Assembly (NCBI RefSeq): GCF_900188415.1
Contig: NZ_FZNV01000009.1
Coordinates: 1-64,000 of the forward strand
Length of the DNA stretch: 64,000 bases
Source: Maribacter sedimenticola
Lineage (GTDB): Bacteria > Bacteroidota > Bacteroidia > Flavobacteriales > Flavobacteriaceae
Direction: 5' to 3'
The notes beneath the pieces are model-generated. The model did no database searches, was not told the DNA's origin, and was given only the letters and a program-made list of their open reading frames with translations. This document shows positions 1-10,226 of the stretch, piece after piece. The stretch's first letter is position 1, and each line of letters starts with the position of its first letter. A program made the position numbers and the translations under genes.

Positions 1-2
1 AT

Positions 3-2687
3 AACGTTGACGATGCGGATAATGTAATCGGAAACGAATACAATACAGGAAGTGGAATTACGAATGGAACTCTGGAAATCACGGATGGTGGTGGAACGGA
101 GTCGGTAAACTTAATAAGTACAAACGCAGACAATGATCTTGCTTTTGGAACGGACGGGGCATTATATTTAAATGTTGCTTCGGTTACAATATCAGAAACC
201 ATTACCACTTTGGCGGATAACGGGGATGGAAGTTTTACCTATACCAATGAAAATGGAGCACCGGTATCATTCCAGGCATCCACGATCACGGATAATGGCA
301 ATGGAACATCTACCATTGGTTTAGCCGATGGAGGAACCATTACGGTGGACAATGACGGAGTGGATAACGTAGATGATGCGGATAACGACCCTACTAATGA
401 AAATCAAACAGTAAGTGCTGGTACGGGAATATCTGTCAATCAAGTTGGTCAGAATTTCGAGGTGACCAATACGGCACCTGACCAAACAGTATCGATTGCA
501 GATGGCGGCAACGGTAACGTAACGGTTGGTGGTACGTATCCAAATTTCACTATCGATGTACCTGACGCCACGGTAGATACTGACGACCAGGACCTGTCGA
601 GTGCTGTGGTCACTGCTAATGAGAGTGTCGAGATACAGATCACGGACGGTAACAATACAACGATAGATATTAGGGATGCTGATAGCGATGCTACTAATGA
701 ATATAACACGGCCTTCGGGATATCAGGGAGTAACCTGAGGTTGACCGATGGCGGTGGCAACCTTGATGTACCGTTATCTTCGCTTGGTACAGACGAGCAG
801 GACCTGTCGAGTGCCGTGGTTACTGCCAATGAGAGTGTCGAGATCCAGATCACCAACGGTAACAATACGACGATAGATATCCGTGATGCGGATAGCGACC
901 CAACCAACGAGAACCAGACGGTAAGTGCTGGTACGGGAATATCTGTCAATCAAGTTGGTCAGAATTTCGAGGTGACCAATACGGCACCTGACCAAACAGT
1001 ATCGATTGCCGATGGTGGCAACGGTAACGTAACGGTTGGCGGTACGTATCCAAATTTCACTATAGATGTACCTGACGCCACGGTAGATACTGATGACCAG
1101 GACCTGTCGAGTGCTGTGGTCACTGCTAATGAGAGTGTCGAGATACAGATCACGGACGGTAACAATACAACGATAGATATTAGGGATGCGGATAGTGACG
1201 CTACCAATGAGATACAGGATCTTCAGTTCACCGGTGGGGTAATTAGTTTGACTGATGACCCCGGTGCAACCACAATAGACCTGAGCAACTACGATACGAA
1301 CGCATCGGATGATTTTGACGGACAGTGGAGCAGCCTAACGGGAGTGCCTGCAGGTTTTGCGGACAATGTGGACAATGTGGACGATGCGGATAATGACGCT
1401 ACGAATGAATACAACACGGCCTTTGGGATATCAGGGAGCAACCTGAGATTGACCGATGGCGGTGGCAACCTTGATGTACCGTTATCCTCGCTTGGTACAG
1501 ACGAGCAGGACCTGTCGAGTGCCGTGGTTACTGCCAATGAGAGTGTCGAGATCCAGATTACCAACGGTAACAATACGACAATAGATATCCGTGATGCGGA
1601 TTCAAGTACTACAAATGAAATTAATACGGCATTTAACGTTGCCAGTGGTAATTTAAATATTACGGATAGTAACGGTACATTATCAGTACCATTAAGCAGT
1701 ATAGATACGGATGACCAAACCCTAACACTTACTGGTAATACTTTGGCTATTTCTGAAGGTAATTCTGTAAATCTTAGTGGATTTGCAAATACTGATAATC
1801 AAAATTTATCCAATACGGTTATTACCCCTAATGAGAGTGTAAGGGTGAATATTTCCGGCGGTACCAATACGACCATTGATATACGTGATGCGGATTCAGA
1901 TGCAACCAATGAGTATAATACGGCCTTCGGGATATCAGGGAGCAACCTGAGATTGACCGATGGCGGTGGCAACCTTGATGTGCCGTTATCCGCATTGGGA
2001 ACTGATGAGCAGGACCTGTCCAGTTCGGTTGTCACTGCAAATGAGAGTGTCGAAATCCAGATTACCAATGGTAACAATACTACGATAGATATTAGGGATG
2101 CGGATTCGGATCCTTCAAACGAAATTCAGGTCTTAAGTAGATCCGGTACCACGTTGTTATTATCTAATGGTGGAGGTTCGGTATCTATTGCGGATAACGA
2201 TAATAATTCTAGCAATGAAATTCAAACCTTGACTTCAACGGATGGGTCAGTAACCATAACACCAAGCGGTATTAATTACAATTTATCCGTCCCTGCTGTG
2301 GAAGAAACAGTTGTAACTGCAGGAACAGATATAAGTGTTACAGGTGATGGTAGTGCGGCTACACCATATGTAATCAGTAATACCAGGCCAAATATTTTTT
2401 ACCCACCATCTATTGCCGTAGATGTGGCAACGACCGGTACTGGTAGAACAATAGATTTACATGCAGAATACCTTGCACAATATGGTACACCATCAGTGGC
2501 AAGTGCGGGTGCGCCGGCAGCAATTCCTACATATGCCAATAATGAATTGTATTATTATGTTACGTACTATGATACTACGGTATTTGCCAATGTAAGTGTA
2601 AATGCACTTGGGATAATGTCCTATGATGTAATATCCACGCCAACAGATTACAATACATTGATAAACGTTGTATTTGTAGCCCAATAG
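3..2687 (+). CDS. Large repeat-containing surface protein, 5' end cut by the window
   Basis: The frame is open from the first bases, so the gene starts outside the window and only the last 894 codons are seen. The protein is rich in Asp, Asn, Thr and Gly and very poor in Cys and Lys. It consists of imperfect repeats built on DADxDxTNE, [13 protein letters not shown] and [13 protein letters not shown]. The last roughly 100 residues (from NIFYPPS) are non-repetitive and rich in Tyr, with no type A or type B T9SS domain that I recognise. It lies 32 bp upstream of a type B T9SS protein and a PorP/SprF gene, which suggests an exported filamentous adhesin. This is inference; no catalytic domain is visible. 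An in-frame TTG at 210 is not a believable start because the repeat style continues upstream of it. Confidence 0.85.
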   Translation, partial: NVDDADNVIGNEYNTGSGITNGTLEITDGGGTESVNLISTNADNDLAFGTDGALYLNVASVTISETITTLADNGDGSFTYTNENGAPVSFQASTITDNGNGTSTIGLADGGTITVDNDGVDNVDDADNDPTNENQTVSAGTGISVNQVGQNFEVTNTAPDQTVSIADGGNGNVTVGGTYPNFTIDVPDATVDTDDQDLSSAVVTANESVEIQITDGNNTTIDIRDADSDATNEYNTAFGISGSNLRLTDGGGNLDVPLSSLGTDEQDLSSAVVTANESVEIQITNGNNTTIDIRDADSDPTNENQTVSAGTGISVNQVGQNFEVTNTAPDQTVSIADGGNGNVTVGGTYPNFTIDVPDATVDTDDQDLSSAVVTANESVEIQITDGNNTTIDIRDADSDATNEIQDLQFTGGVISLTDDPGATTIDLSNYDTNASDDFDGQWSSLTGVPAGFADNVDNVDDADNDATNEYNTAFGISGSNLRLTDGGGNLDVPLSSLGTDEQDLSSAVVTANESVEIQITNGNNTTIDIRDADSSTTNEINTAFNVASGNLNITDSNGTLSVPLSSIDTDDQTLTLTGNTLAISEGNSVNLSGFANTDNQNLSNTVITPNESVRVNISGGTNTTIDIRDADSDATNEYNTAFGISGSNLRLTDGGGNLDVPLSALGTDEQDLSSSVVTANESVEIQITNGNNTTIDIRDADSDPSNEIQVLSRSGTTLLLSNGGGSVSIADNDNNSSNEIQTLTSTDGSVTITPSGINYNLSVPAVEETVVTAGTDISVTGDGSAATPYVISNTRPNIFYPPSIAVDVATTGTGRTIDLHAEYLAQYGTPSVASAGAPAAIPTYANNELYYYVTYYDTTVFANVSVNALGIMSYDVISTPTDYNTLINVVFVAQ
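386..2110 (+). repeat. Near-identical direct repeats within the surface protein gene
   Basis: A block at 411 to about 695 recurs at 921 to about 1205 (offset 510 bp, 170 codons) with only a few synonymous-looking differences. A second unit starting with codons for [11 protein letters not shown] is seen near 701, 1409 and 1913. The half-unit coding [13 protein letters not shown] occurs about six times. Identity at the DNA level, not just the protein level, points to recent duplication or ongoing gene conversion. Confidence 0.9.
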
Positions 2688-2719
2688 AATGTTGGTTAAA
2701 GTATAGATCCCAAACGAAT

Positions 2720-4741
2720 TTGAAAAAAATAGCTATATATAAGTTTATTGTTCTCAGCATTGTTACCACAGTGCTGGGAACATTAGCATCTCACGCTCAG
2801 TTTCTGTTGCAGGCACCTACGGATAGCGATCAGCATAATTTTCGTTGGTATGAAGCTTCCGACACCTCCACGATACTGGCAACGGATTCTTTTTATGAAG
2901 TAACTCGGCCCGGTATTTATTTTGCCACATATGATGGTACTTTGTGTGGTTCCAACGCCACAGGTTATTTTATAGTTACGGATTGTAATAATCCAGATAA
3001 TGAGGTGACTATGGATATTACGTCAAATGTTTCGGCGGCCGCTACGGTAAGTTGGAATCCGCCATTAACAGGAGATCAATTAAGGCCAATGGTGATTGCC
3101 ACGGATGCTGTAGTAAAATATACGGCTACGGTAACAAAAGCAGGTAATACATTTAGTCTACCAAATTTCACGGTGGTATGTTTACCTGAAGCTGCGGATT
3201 TGGAAGATGATATCGTAACGACAGATGAGGAAATTCCTGTTAATATAGCTATTTATGATAATGATGCGGATTTGCCAGATGTAGGGTCGTTAACCACTAC
3301 AGATCCTGCTAACGGTACGGTCACAATAGAAGATGGAGGAACACCTAATAATCCTTTGGATGATGTGGTCACCTATACCCCGGATGTGGATTTTAATGGA
3401 ACCGACAGTTTTGAATATACCATATGTAATGCCTATGGTGATTGTAGCACGGCTACGGTTACCATAGACGTATTGCCTATTTTAGATACCAATGATGATT
3501 CTATAGCGATAAACATTAATGAAATAGATGTTATAGATACGTGGCCAGCAAATGATAATGATTTACCTAATAACGGTACGTTCAGTGTTACCCAGCCAAG
3601 TAATGGATCGGTTACCGTAGATGATAACGGAACACCAGATAATCCGTCAGATGATATACCTACATATTTTCCTAATAATAATTATTTGGGTACAGATGAT
3701 TTTGAATATACGGTATGTGATTTAAACGGGAATTGTGATACCGCTACCATTACAATTTTAATCAGTCCTTATGGTGTTGATTTGGATAGTGATGATGATG
3801 GTATTGTGGATAGTTTTGAAGATTTAAATCTTGATGGGGATAATGATCCATCTACTAATCCTACTGATAGTGATGGAGATGGTTTTCCAGATTATTTGGA
3901 TATAGATAGTGATGGTGACGGTATACCTGATAACGTTGAAGCGCAAACTACTGCAGATTATATTCCGCCAACTGGCATGGATGTAAATGGTAATGGTATT
4001 GACGATGCTTATGAGGTAAATGGATTAACAGGTATATTCCCTATTGATACTGATGGTGATAACTTGCCCGATTATTTAGATGAGGATAGTGATAATGATA
4101 ATGTGCCCGATATTATTGAAGGGCATGATCATAACCAGGATGGAATTGCCGATGTGGTTAGAATTGGTTCTGATAAGGACGATGATGGATTGGATGATGG
4201 TTTTGAAGCATCTATTATAGTTGATGTGGATGTCAACGATGAAATTAATGACCCTTACAATGATTTGCCAAATACTGATGGCGATGAAGAATCTGACTAC
4301 AGGGATACCGATGATGATGATGATGGTATTGCAACTATTGACGAAGATGTAAACCTTAATGGAAATTATTTGGATGATGATTCCGATGAAGACGGCATTC
4401 CTAACTATTTGGATTCAGATTTAGGTGAATTTGAAGAAGAAATTGAAGTTTTCAACGTTATTACACCTAATGGTGATGGTATCCATGATGTATTGCGTAT
4501 ATCTGGATTGCAAAATTACCCTAACAATACTTTAAAAATATATAACAGATGGGGTGTTGCCGTGTACATGACAAAAGCCTATAATACAGAAGGCAATGTA
4601 TTTGATGGTACTTCGGAAGGTAGGGTTACAGTAGATGTAGACCGTAAATTACCGGTAGGTACATACTTCTACATTTTAGATTATGAATTGCCAAACGGTG
4701 AAATTAAAACACTTTCTGGATACATATATATAAATAGATAA
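2720..4741 (+). CDS. T9SS type B (CHU_C) sorting-domain protein with Ig-like and calcium-binding repeats
   Basis: Predicted secreted 673-residue protein. A signal peptide spans about 1-26, ending SHAQ. Two tandem cadherin/Ig-like modules lie at about 158-250 and 253-345 and share the NGT/NGSVTV and DFEYT(I/V)C patterns. An Asp-rich stretch at about 352-565 has many DSDGDGxPD-type thrombospondin type 3 calcium-binding motifs. The last 100 residues (from [11 protein letters not shown]) are the gliding-motility/CHU_C domain that directs export through the type IX secretion system. The start is TTG because no ATG precedes the signal peptide. It is 2 bp from the PorP/SprF gene, a typical pairing in which the SprF-like partner supports export of the type B protein. 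Its ligand is unknown. Confidence 0.9.
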   Translation: MKKIAIYKFIVLSIVTTVLGTLASHAQFLLQAPTDSDQHNFRWYEASDTSTILATDSFYEVTRPGIYFATYDGTLCGSNATGYFIVTDCNNPDNEVTMDITSNVSAAATVSWNPPLTGDQLRPMVIATDAVVKYTATVTKAGNTFSLPNFTVVCLPEAADLEDDIVTTDEEIPVNIAIYDNDADLPDVGSLTTTDPANGTVTIEDGGTPNNPLDDVVTYTPDVDFNGTDSFEYTICNAYGDCSTATVTIDVLPILDTNDDSIAININEIDVIDTWPANDNDLPNNGTFSVTQPSNGSVTVDDNGTPDNPSDDIPTYFPNNNYLGTDDFEYTVCDLNGNCDTATITILISPYGVDLDSDDDGIVDSFEDLNLDGDNDPSTNPTDSDGDGFPDYLDIDSDGDGIPDNVEAQTTADYIPPTGMDVNGNGIDDAYEVNGLTGIFPIDTDGDNLPDYLDEDSDNDNVPDIIEGHDHNQDGIADVVRIGSDKDDDGLDDGFEASIIVDVDVNDEINDPYNDLPNTDGDEESDYRDTDDDDDGIATIDEDVNLNGNYLDDDSDEDGIPNYLDSDLGEFEEEIEVFNVITPNGDGIHDVLRISGLQNYPNNTLKIYNRWGVAVYMTKAYNTEGNVFDGTSEGRVTVDVDRKLPVGTYFYILDYELPNGEIKTLSGYIYINR

Positions 4742-4743
4742 TA

Positions 4744-5694
4744 ATGTTGATGAGGTATAAATTTTTGGAATACATGCATATCAAAAAAACAGTCCAGTTA
4801 TTGGCTTTGTTATATGGTATGTTTTCCTTTGGGCAACAAGATGCGCAGTATACCCAATATATGTACAATACGGTAAGTGTAAATCCTGGTTATGCAGGTT
4901 CTAGGGGGCATATCAGTATTGCGGCATTACATAGATCACAATGGGTTGGCCTGGACGGAGCGCCAACGACCCAAACATTTAATATCCATTCGCCCATTGG
5001 TTACAGGGGAGTTGGTTTAGGTTTTTCCATAGTTAAGGATAAAATAGGCCCCACAACGGAAAATAATTTTGATATAGATTTTTCCTATACTATATGGACA
5101 TCCGAAGTTGGTAGGGTCAGTTTTGGATTAAAGGCCAGTGCCCATTTATTGGATATCAGGTTTTCAGAGTTAAACCAATATAGTTCCGATCCCACATTAC
5201 AACAGGATATAGACAATAGGTTGTCGCCTAATGTTGGTGCGGGTGTTTATTACCACACCAATAATTACTATTTAGGCCTATCGGTTCCACGATTACTGGA
5301 AACCACTCATTTTCAGGAAGAAAACCTATCTACCGCCAAGGAACAAATGAATCTTTATTTGATTACAGGATATGTATGGGATCTTAACGAGTTTTTAAAA
5401 TTCAAACCTACAATATTGACCAAATTGGTTCGTGGCGCACCTTTACAGGTAGATTTGTCCGCCAACTTTATGCTGAACGAAAAATTTATTTTAGGAGCTG
5501 CCTATAGGTGGGATGCGGCATTCAGCGGCATGGCCGGATTTAATGTTTCAAATAAGTTTTTGATCGGTATTGCCTATGACAAGGAAACTACTGAATTGGG
5601 CAATGCATCATTCAATGATGGTTCTTTTGAGGTGATATTCAGATATGATTTTATTTCTACTAAAAATAACTTGAAATCACCAAGATTCTTTTAA
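4744..5694 (+). CDS. PorP/SprF family type IX secretion outer-membrane protein
   Basis: 316 residues. After a signal sequence ending near FSFGQQ, the family signature QYTQYMYN...NPGYAG is clear, followed by alternating beta-barrel strands. PorP/SprF proteins sit in the outer membrane and are needed for export or surface attachment of particular T9SS cargo. Here the obvious cargo is the type B protein ending 2 bp upstream, and possibly the repeat protein before it. In-frame ATGs at 4744, 4750 and 4774 could all start the gene; the signal peptide looks most usual from 4774. It is a paralogue-type gene, not necessarily the core PorP or SprF. Confidence 0.9.
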   Translation: MLMRYKFLEYMHIKKTVQLLALLYGMFSFGQQDAQYTQYMYNTVSVNPGYAGSRGHISIAALHRSQWVGLDGAPTTQTFNIHSPIGYRGVGLGFSIVKDKIGPTTENNFDIDFSYTIWTSEVGRVSFGLKASAHLLDIRFSELNQYSSDPTLQQDIDNRLSPNVGAGVYYHTNNYYLGLSVPRLLETTHFQEENLSTAKEQMNLYLITGYVWDLNEFLKFKPTILTKLVRGAPLQVDLSANFMLNEKFILGAAYRWDAAFSGMAGFNVSNKFLIGIAYDKETTELGNASFNDGSFEVIFRYDFISTKNNLKSPRFF

Positions 5695-5768
5695 ACGTTG
5701 GTTGCTATTAACGAATTATTATAGGCCTTCTCTTTCGTAAAATAAGTTAAACCCCTTATTTTTACTAA

Positions 5769-6293
5769 ATGAAGGAAGAAGAAGTAATTCTTGTAAATAA
5801 GGAGAACGAACAAATTGGTACTATGCCCAAAATGGAGGCTCATGAAAAGGCGTTGTTGCATAGGGCGTTTTCAGTTTTCATTATCAATGATAAGGGGGAA
5901 ATTATGCTGCAACAACGTGCGGCATCCAAATACCACTCTCCTTTATTATGGACCAATACATGTTGTAGTCATCAACGAGTAGGGGAAAGCAATATAGATG
6001 CCGGTAAAAGAAGGTTGCAGGAAGAAATGGGTTTTCAGGCAGAGCTGGAGGAACTTTTTTCATTTATTTATAAAGCCCCTTTTGATAATGGACTTACAGA
6101 ACATGAATTTGATCACGTTATGTTGGGAAATTATAATGAAGAGCCAGACATAAATCCGTTAGAGGTAGAGTCATGGAAATGGATGTCACCAGAACTTGTA
6201 AGGCAGGATATTGCCAAAAACCCTGAAGAATATACAGTATGGTTTAAAATTATATTCGAAAAATTTTACCAACACTTATTTAAGTTAAACTGA
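5769..6293 (+). CDS. idi: Isopentenyl-diphosphate delta-isomerase, type I
   Basis: Interconverts isopentenyl and dimethylallyl diphosphate in the cytoplasm, supplying isoprenoid precursors (quinones, carotenoids). 174 residues, the normal length of the bacterial type I Nudix-fold enzyme. The TNTCCSHQ motif places the catalytic cysteine at residue 66. The Nudix-like segment AGKRRLQEEMGF and the acidic TEHEFDH motif, expected to hold the catalytic Glu and metal ligands, are present. It is 5 bp upstream of a PTPS/QueD gene, so the two are probably co-transcribed; no functional link is obvious. Confidence 0.95.
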   Translation: MKEEEVILVNKENEQIGTMPKMEAHEKALLHRAFSVFIINDKGEIMLQQRAASKYHSPLLWTNTCCSHQRVGESNIDAGKRRLQEEMGFQAELEELFSFIYKAPFDNGLTEHEFDHVMLGNYNEEPDINPLEVESWKWMSPELVRQDIAKNPEEYTVWFKIIFEKFYQHLFKLN

Positions 6294-6298
6294 AAGAA

Positions 6299-6706
6299 AT
6301 GAAGGTAAAAGTTAGTAGAAAGGCCCATTTTAACGCGGCACATAGACTGTATAGAAAGGATTGGGACGAAGAAAAAAATTCAGAGATTTTTGGTAAATGT
6401 AATAATCCAAATTTTCACGGTCACAACTATGAATTAATTGTAAGTGTAACCGGAGAAATTGATAAGGCAACTGGCTTTGTGATGGATATGAAGATTTTAA
6501 AGGATTTGATCAAGGAAGAAGTAGAAGATTATCTTGATCACAAAAATTTAAACATAGAAGTTCCGGAATTTAAAAGTTTAAATCCAACAGCAGAGAATAT
6601 TGTCGTAGTAATATGGAATAGGTTGAGGCCACATATTATAGACACCCATGAACTGGAGGTTGTACTTTATGAGACTCCTAGAAATTTTGTTACATTTTCA
6701 GGGTAA
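6299..6706 (+). CDS. queD: 6-carboxytetrahydropterin synthase / 6-pyruvoyl-tetrahydropterin synthase family
   Basis: 135 residues. Zinc ligands His15, His40 and His42 and the catalytic Cys34 (FGKCNNPNFHGHNY) are all present. The C-terminal PTAENIVVVIWNRL segment and the ETPRN motif are typical of the family. Family members either make 6-carboxytetrahydropterin for queuosine or act in pterin synthesis. The single Cys34 arrangement fits either, and no que genes lie nearby, so the QueD name is by similarity only. It probably shares a transcript with idi. Confidence 0.88.
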   Translation: MKVKVSRKAHFNAAHRLYRKDWDEEKNSEIFGKCNNPNFHGHNYELIVSVTGEIDKATGFVMDMKILKDLIKEEVEDYLDHKNLNIEVPEFKSLNPTAENIVVVIWNRLRPHIIDTHELEVVLYETPRNFVTFSG

Positions 6707-6779
6707 TTCTTCTAGCCGTTATATGATAGGGAAACTTTCTACGTTGTAACAAAGATCGTATCAATTAAAATTTAAATCT

Positions 6780-7748
6780 ATGAATATCTATCCTTTAAAA
6801 TTTAAGCCCATTTTGAAAGAAAGGCTATGGGGAGGTACTAAATTAAAAGAGGTTTTAGGTAAACCAATAGAAAGTGATATTACCGGTGAAAGCTGGGAAT
6901 TATCTACGGTAAAGGGTGATGTTTCGGTAATTGCCAATGGGGAATTACAAGGCACATCCTTACAGGAATTGATAGAAACCCATGCAGAGGCATTGCTTGG
7001 TAAAAATGTAGTAGATCGTTTTGGGACGGAATTTCCAATTTTAATAAAGTTTATTGATGCCAAGCAAGATTTGTCCATACAATTACATCCTAACGATGAA
7101 TTGGCCAAGGAAAGACATAATTCTTTTGGTAAAACAGAAATGTGGTATATCATGGATGCGGACCCAAATGCAGAATTGATCGTAGGTTTCAATAGAAATG
7201 TATCAAAAAAGGAATATGCGGAAAGTATTGAAAATGATACGTTGTTAGACTTGTTGAACTATGAACAGGTTAAGGAAGGGGATACATTTTTTATTAATAC
7301 GGGAAAAATTCATGCTATAGGGGCAGGGGTAATGTTGGCAGAGATACAACAGACCTCAGATGTTACCTATAGGGTGTTCGATTTTAATAGAAAGGATAAG
7401 GAAGGCAATCTTAGGGAGTTGCATACGGAATTGGCTTTGGATGCGGTAGATTATGAAAAGAAAGATGATTTTAAGGTACCATATTCTAAGGAATTGAATA
7501 AAATGCAATCTATGGTTGATTGCCCTTATTTTAAAACCAATTTTATAGAACTTGCCCAAGATGTAGTCTTGAATACCAAAGAAAGGGATTCTTTTACCAT
7601 TTTTATGTGCGTTGGAGGTAAGGCAGTCGTTAAAACGGCTGAAGGGGAAGTCCAGATAGTAAAAGGGGAGACAGTACTTTTACCGGCAATGACAGATAAA
7701 ATAGAATTGTTGTCTTCAGGAGCAAAATTATTGGAAGTCACTATTTAA
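6780..7748 (+). CDS. manA: Mannose-6-phosphate isomerase, class I
   Basis: Zinc-dependent interconversion of mannose 6-phosphate and fructose 6-phosphate, feeding GDP-mannose synthesis or mannose use. 322 residues with the cupin-fold zinc ligands Gln101, His103 (QLHPND), Glu120 (GKTEMWY) and His178 (GKIHAIG). The N-terminal ERLWGG is also typical. This is the short type I form common in Bacteroidetes and Firmicutes. It stands 73 bp after the pterin gene, so it may have its own promoter. Confidence 0.93.
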   Translation: MNIYPLKFKPILKERLWGGTKLKEVLGKPIESDITGESWELSTVKGDVSVIANGELQGTSLQELIETHAEALLGKNVVDRFGTEFPILIKFIDAKQDLSIQLHPNDELAKERHNSFGKTEMWYIMDADPNAELIVGFNRNVSKKEYAESIENDTLLDLLNYEQVKEGDTFFINTGKIHAIGAGVMLAEIQQTSDVTYRVFDFNRKDKEGNLRELHTELALDAVDYEKKDDFKVPYSKELNKMQSMVDCPYFKTNFIELAQDVVLNTKERDSFTIFMCVGGKAVVKTAEGEVQIVKGETVLLPAMTDKIELLSSGAKLLEVTI

Positions 7749-7780
7749 CGGTAAAAAAGCTTACAGCAATTCTAAAATTG

Positions 7781-7788
7781 TATTTTTG
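7781..7788 (+). promoter_or_regulatory. Putative Bacteroidetes -7 element for the 7805 gene
   Basis: TATTTTTG matches the Bacteroidetes -7 consensus TAnnTTTG and lies 16 bp before the ATG at 7805. No good -33 TTTG is present at the usual distance, so the call rests on one box. Confidence 0.45.
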
Positions 7789-7804
7789 CAAAAAATAAAT
7801 AGTA

Positions 7805-8074
7805 ATGGCAAGTATTAAAAATTTAAAAAAAGATATTAATAATGTTCTTGGTGACATTATAGAAGGTGTTTATATAGTCGATGCGGCTAATGGCAATAGT
7901 ACTTCTAAAGAAGGAGCGGCTATCATTGACAATGCAATTGATGCTTTTGATGAGCTTATTGCAGAAGTGAACAAGCCAAATGTGGAAAATAAAAAAGCCC
8001 ATTTTCAATCCGTACGAAAGGATTTGGAAGTAAAAGCTTCTAAATTGGTAGAGGACTTAAACAAATTGTCCTAA
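7805..8074 (+). CDS. Small conserved hypothetical protein (helical, 89 residues)
   Basis: Not a family I can name. The protein is short, acidic and predicted largely helical, with no signal peptide, membrane segment or cysteine. It carries the heptad-like stretch KKDINNVLGDIIEGV and a C-terminal helix ending VEDLNKLS. Similar short proteins occur widely in Flavobacteriaceae (from memory, not checked). It has its own candidate promoter 16 bp upstream and a strong terminator 22 bp downstream, so it appears to be a single-gene unit. Coding character is good, with no codon oddities. Confidence 0.75.
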   Translation: MASIKNLKKDINNVLGDIIEGVYIVDAANGNSTSKEGAAIIDNAIDAFDELIAEVNKPNVENKKAHFQSVRKDLEVKASKLVEDLNKLS

Positions 8075-8096
8075 TCAAGATTAAAATAGTTGAACC

Positions 8097-8136
8097 AAAA
8101 AAAGCATCCCTTTATATGAGGATGCTTTTTTTATTT
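8097..8136. terminator. Bidirectional intrinsic terminator
   Basis: Stem AAAAAAAGCATCC / GGATGCTTTTTTT (13 bp) with a 10-nt loop and T-runs on both strands. It lies between the convergent 7805 gene and the DUF4369 lipoprotein gene. Confidence 0.85.
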
Positions 8137-8145
8137 TAGATTATT

Positions 8146-8838
8146 TTATTTGTTCAAGAGTTGCGCAAGCTCTTTACCATATTTGGAATTGGCAACTTCT
8201 TCAGACAATGATCCATAAATAGAATCTAAATATTTTTTATTGGCATCTGGAATTTCCTTCACTGCAATATAGGGTGCAATAAAAGATGTTTTATTGTTCA
8301 ATGCAAAATTGATAGAATATGCATATCCCCTTTGGGTATTTCTATTGCTAATATTCTGTAAGGAATCTATACTTATTTGTGCCAATTCATTCTCCGGCCT
8401 TGCGGCGGCCATCATGATTTCAACATTCTTCTTGTTAATATTGGACATTGTTTTTCTGTATTCCTCCAATTTTTCATGACTTTCTGACCCGGTTATTTTG
8501 GCTGTGGTATCAAAAGTATTCCAATCTGTCTGTACGGTAACGGTCCCCGGTTCGGCAAAAAGGGTTATCCTGTCGTTAATATCATTGTTATCTTTTTTAT
8601 CCAAATATAAATAGAATATTTCAGGACTGTTAAGTTCCGTTTGCATTGTAAATTTACCATCACCTTTTATAGTAACAGAATCTACGGAAACCAAGATAGA
8701 GTCAGGAATATGCTGTAAATAAACGGTACCTTTTTTAAGTCCCTTGATATTACCGGTTACGGTTAATGTATCCTTTTGGTTATCGCCACAAGAATTGAGT
8801 GCAAATAGGGCGATTAAAGCATAAATGTAATTTTTCAT
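8146..8838 (-). CDS. DUF4369 lipoprotein
   Basis: 230 residues. The signal peptide ends in the lipobox LNSC (Cys17), so this is an inner- or outer-membrane-anchored periplasmic lipoprotein. The segment at about 25-120 (VTGNIKGLKKGTVYLQH..., SVTIKGDGKFTMQTEL) is the DUF4369 beta domain usually found in front of AhpC/TSA thioredoxin-like domains. Here no thioredoxin CxxC follows; the rest is helical (residues 120-230). It is therefore a stand-alone version of the domain with unknown role. A single-gene unit ending at the shared terminator. Confidence 0.85.
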   Translation of the reverse strand: MKNYIYALIALFALNSCGDNQKDTLTVTGNIKGLKKGTVYLQHIPDSILVSVDSVTIKGDGKFTMQTELNSPEIFYLYLDKKDNNDINDRITLFAEPGTVTVQTDWNTFDTTAKITGSESHEKLEEYRKTMSNINKKNVEIMMAAARPENELAQISIDSLQNISNRNTQRGYAYSINFALNNKTSFIAPYIAVKEIPDANKKYLDSIYGSLSEEVANSKYGKELAQLLNK

Positions 8839-8918
8839 TGGATAAATTTAGGGCGCAAATATCTGTAAATTTTAGTAGATATGGGAGCCATGAAAGTATT
8901 TTGTTCGTAAAATAGGGA

Positions 8919-10193
8919 TTATAATGCAGATGCAATTTCCATTAAATAGGCGCATAGCAAGGCCCCACCGGTACCTACTACATAACCCAATACGGCCAAC
9001 AGTACCCCAACTGAAGTAAGCGATGGGTGAAACTCGGCTGCCACTACGGGTGCAGAGGCCGCCCCACCAACATTTGCCTGACTACCGACTGCCAAAAAGA
9101 AATAAGGGGCTCTGATCAGTTTTGCCATAAGAATCATTAGTCCGGCATGAATGGTAATCCAAATAAATCCTATAGCGATTAGTCCGGGGTTTTCAAGCAC
9201 CTTTCCAAGGTCCATTTTCATTCCTATTGTGGCCACTAGGATATAAATAAACATGCCCCCGATCTTGCTTGCACCGGCTCCTTCATAATTTTTGGCTTTG
9301 GTAAAGGACAGGGCTATTCCAATGGTAGTGGCAATAACCACCATCCAAAAGAAACTTGAACCCAAGAACGATAAAAAGCTCTTCTGGTCTTTTACAGCTT
9401 CTACGTTCTCATTTAAAAAAGTACTGATATGGTCGCCAAAAAAATGCGCGGCCCCAACAGCGGCAAAGGCCAATGATAATAATATCATGTAATCTTGCAA
9501 TGTAGGTACTCTGGTAATTTTTTCGGTAAACGTAGAGACTTTTATCTTTAACGTCTCAATGGCAGAAGTATCCGCTTTCAACCAAGTATCTATTTGTTTG
9601 GTCTTGCCAACGCCCAAAAGTACGATAGCCATCCAAACATTGGCTACCACAATATCTATTAGGACCATACCTCCATATTTTTCAGGATTATACTGAAAAA
9701 TTTCTAGCATGGCGGCTTGGTTGGCCCCTCCACCGATCCAGCTACCGGCTATAGTGGATAGGCCTCTCCATATGGCATCAAAATCATTACCGCCTACGGT
9801 TTCCGGTGAAAATATGGAAACGATCAAAATTGCTAGTGGCCCACCAATAATAATTCCTACACTACCGGTCAAGAACATAATGATCGCTTTTGAGCCCAGA
9901 TTTGATATGGCCTTTAGGTCAATGCTCAGGGTCATTAATACCAAGGCCGCAGGCAATAGGTATCTACTGGCCATAAAATACAAATTGGATAATTCGTCTG
10001 AGATAATTCCCGTACTTGTTAGTATGGCCGGTAGTAAATAGCACATTAGTACCGCGGGTACTACGCTATAAAATTTCCCCCAAAATCCATTTTTTAAACT
10101 TGATGTATAAAAGATAAAACCTAGACAAAGTGCAAGTAGACCAAAAACTACGGTATCATTGGTAATAATTGGGTGGGTAAAAAGTAGGTACAT
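8919..10193 (-). CDS. DUF819 family integral membrane protein
   Basis: About 424 residues with around ten to twelve hydrophobic segments. Conserved Gly-rich motifs (GSWIGGGANQAAM, SQANVGGAASAPVVAAEF) are typical of DUF819, a family distantly like sodium-coupled carriers. Transport is inferred from the fold; the substrate is unknown. I chose the ATG at 10193 over an in-frame TTG at 10220, because the ATG leads straight into the first hydrophobic region. It follows the HAD phosphatase gene by 33 bp, so the two are likely co-transcribed. Confidence 0.88.
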   Translation of the reverse strand: MYLLFTHPIITNDTVVFGLLALCLGFIFYTSSLKNGFWGKFYSVVPAVLMCYLLPAILTSTGIISDELSNLYFMASRYLLPAALVLMTLSIDLKAISNLGSKAIIMFLTGSVGIIIGGPLAILIVSIFSPETVGGNDFDAIWRGLSTIAGSWIGGGANQAAMLEIFQYNPEKYGGMVLIDIVVANVWMAIVLLGVGKTKQIDTWLKADTSAIETLKIKVSTFTEKITRVPTLQDYMILLSLAFAAVGAAHFFGDHISTFLNENVEAVKDQKSFLSFLGSSFFWMVVIATTIGIALSFTKAKNYEGAGASKIGGMFIYILVATIGMKMDLGKVLENPGLIAIGFIWITIHAGLMILMAKLIRAPYFFLAVGSQANVGGAASAPVVAAEFHPSLTSVGVLLAVLGYVVGTGGALLCAYLMEIASAL

Positions 10194-10226
10194 AGTTAAG
10201 TTGGTAAGTTTTGTATTCAAATATAC

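Noticed and set aside
449-1573. Long minus-strand frames opposite the surface-repeat gene (for example 449-949)
   Set aside because: They mirror the repeats of the plus-strand gene, have no start context and encode low-complexity Ser/Thr/Leu peptides.
3770-4440. Asp/Asn codon-rich tract as a foreign insertion
   Set aside because: The skew is explained by thrombospondin type 3 calcium-binding motifs, a normal part of such T9SS proteins.
6788-7192. 134-codon minus-strand frame over manA
   Set aside because: Shadow of a well-supported gene with all catalytic residues on the plus strand.
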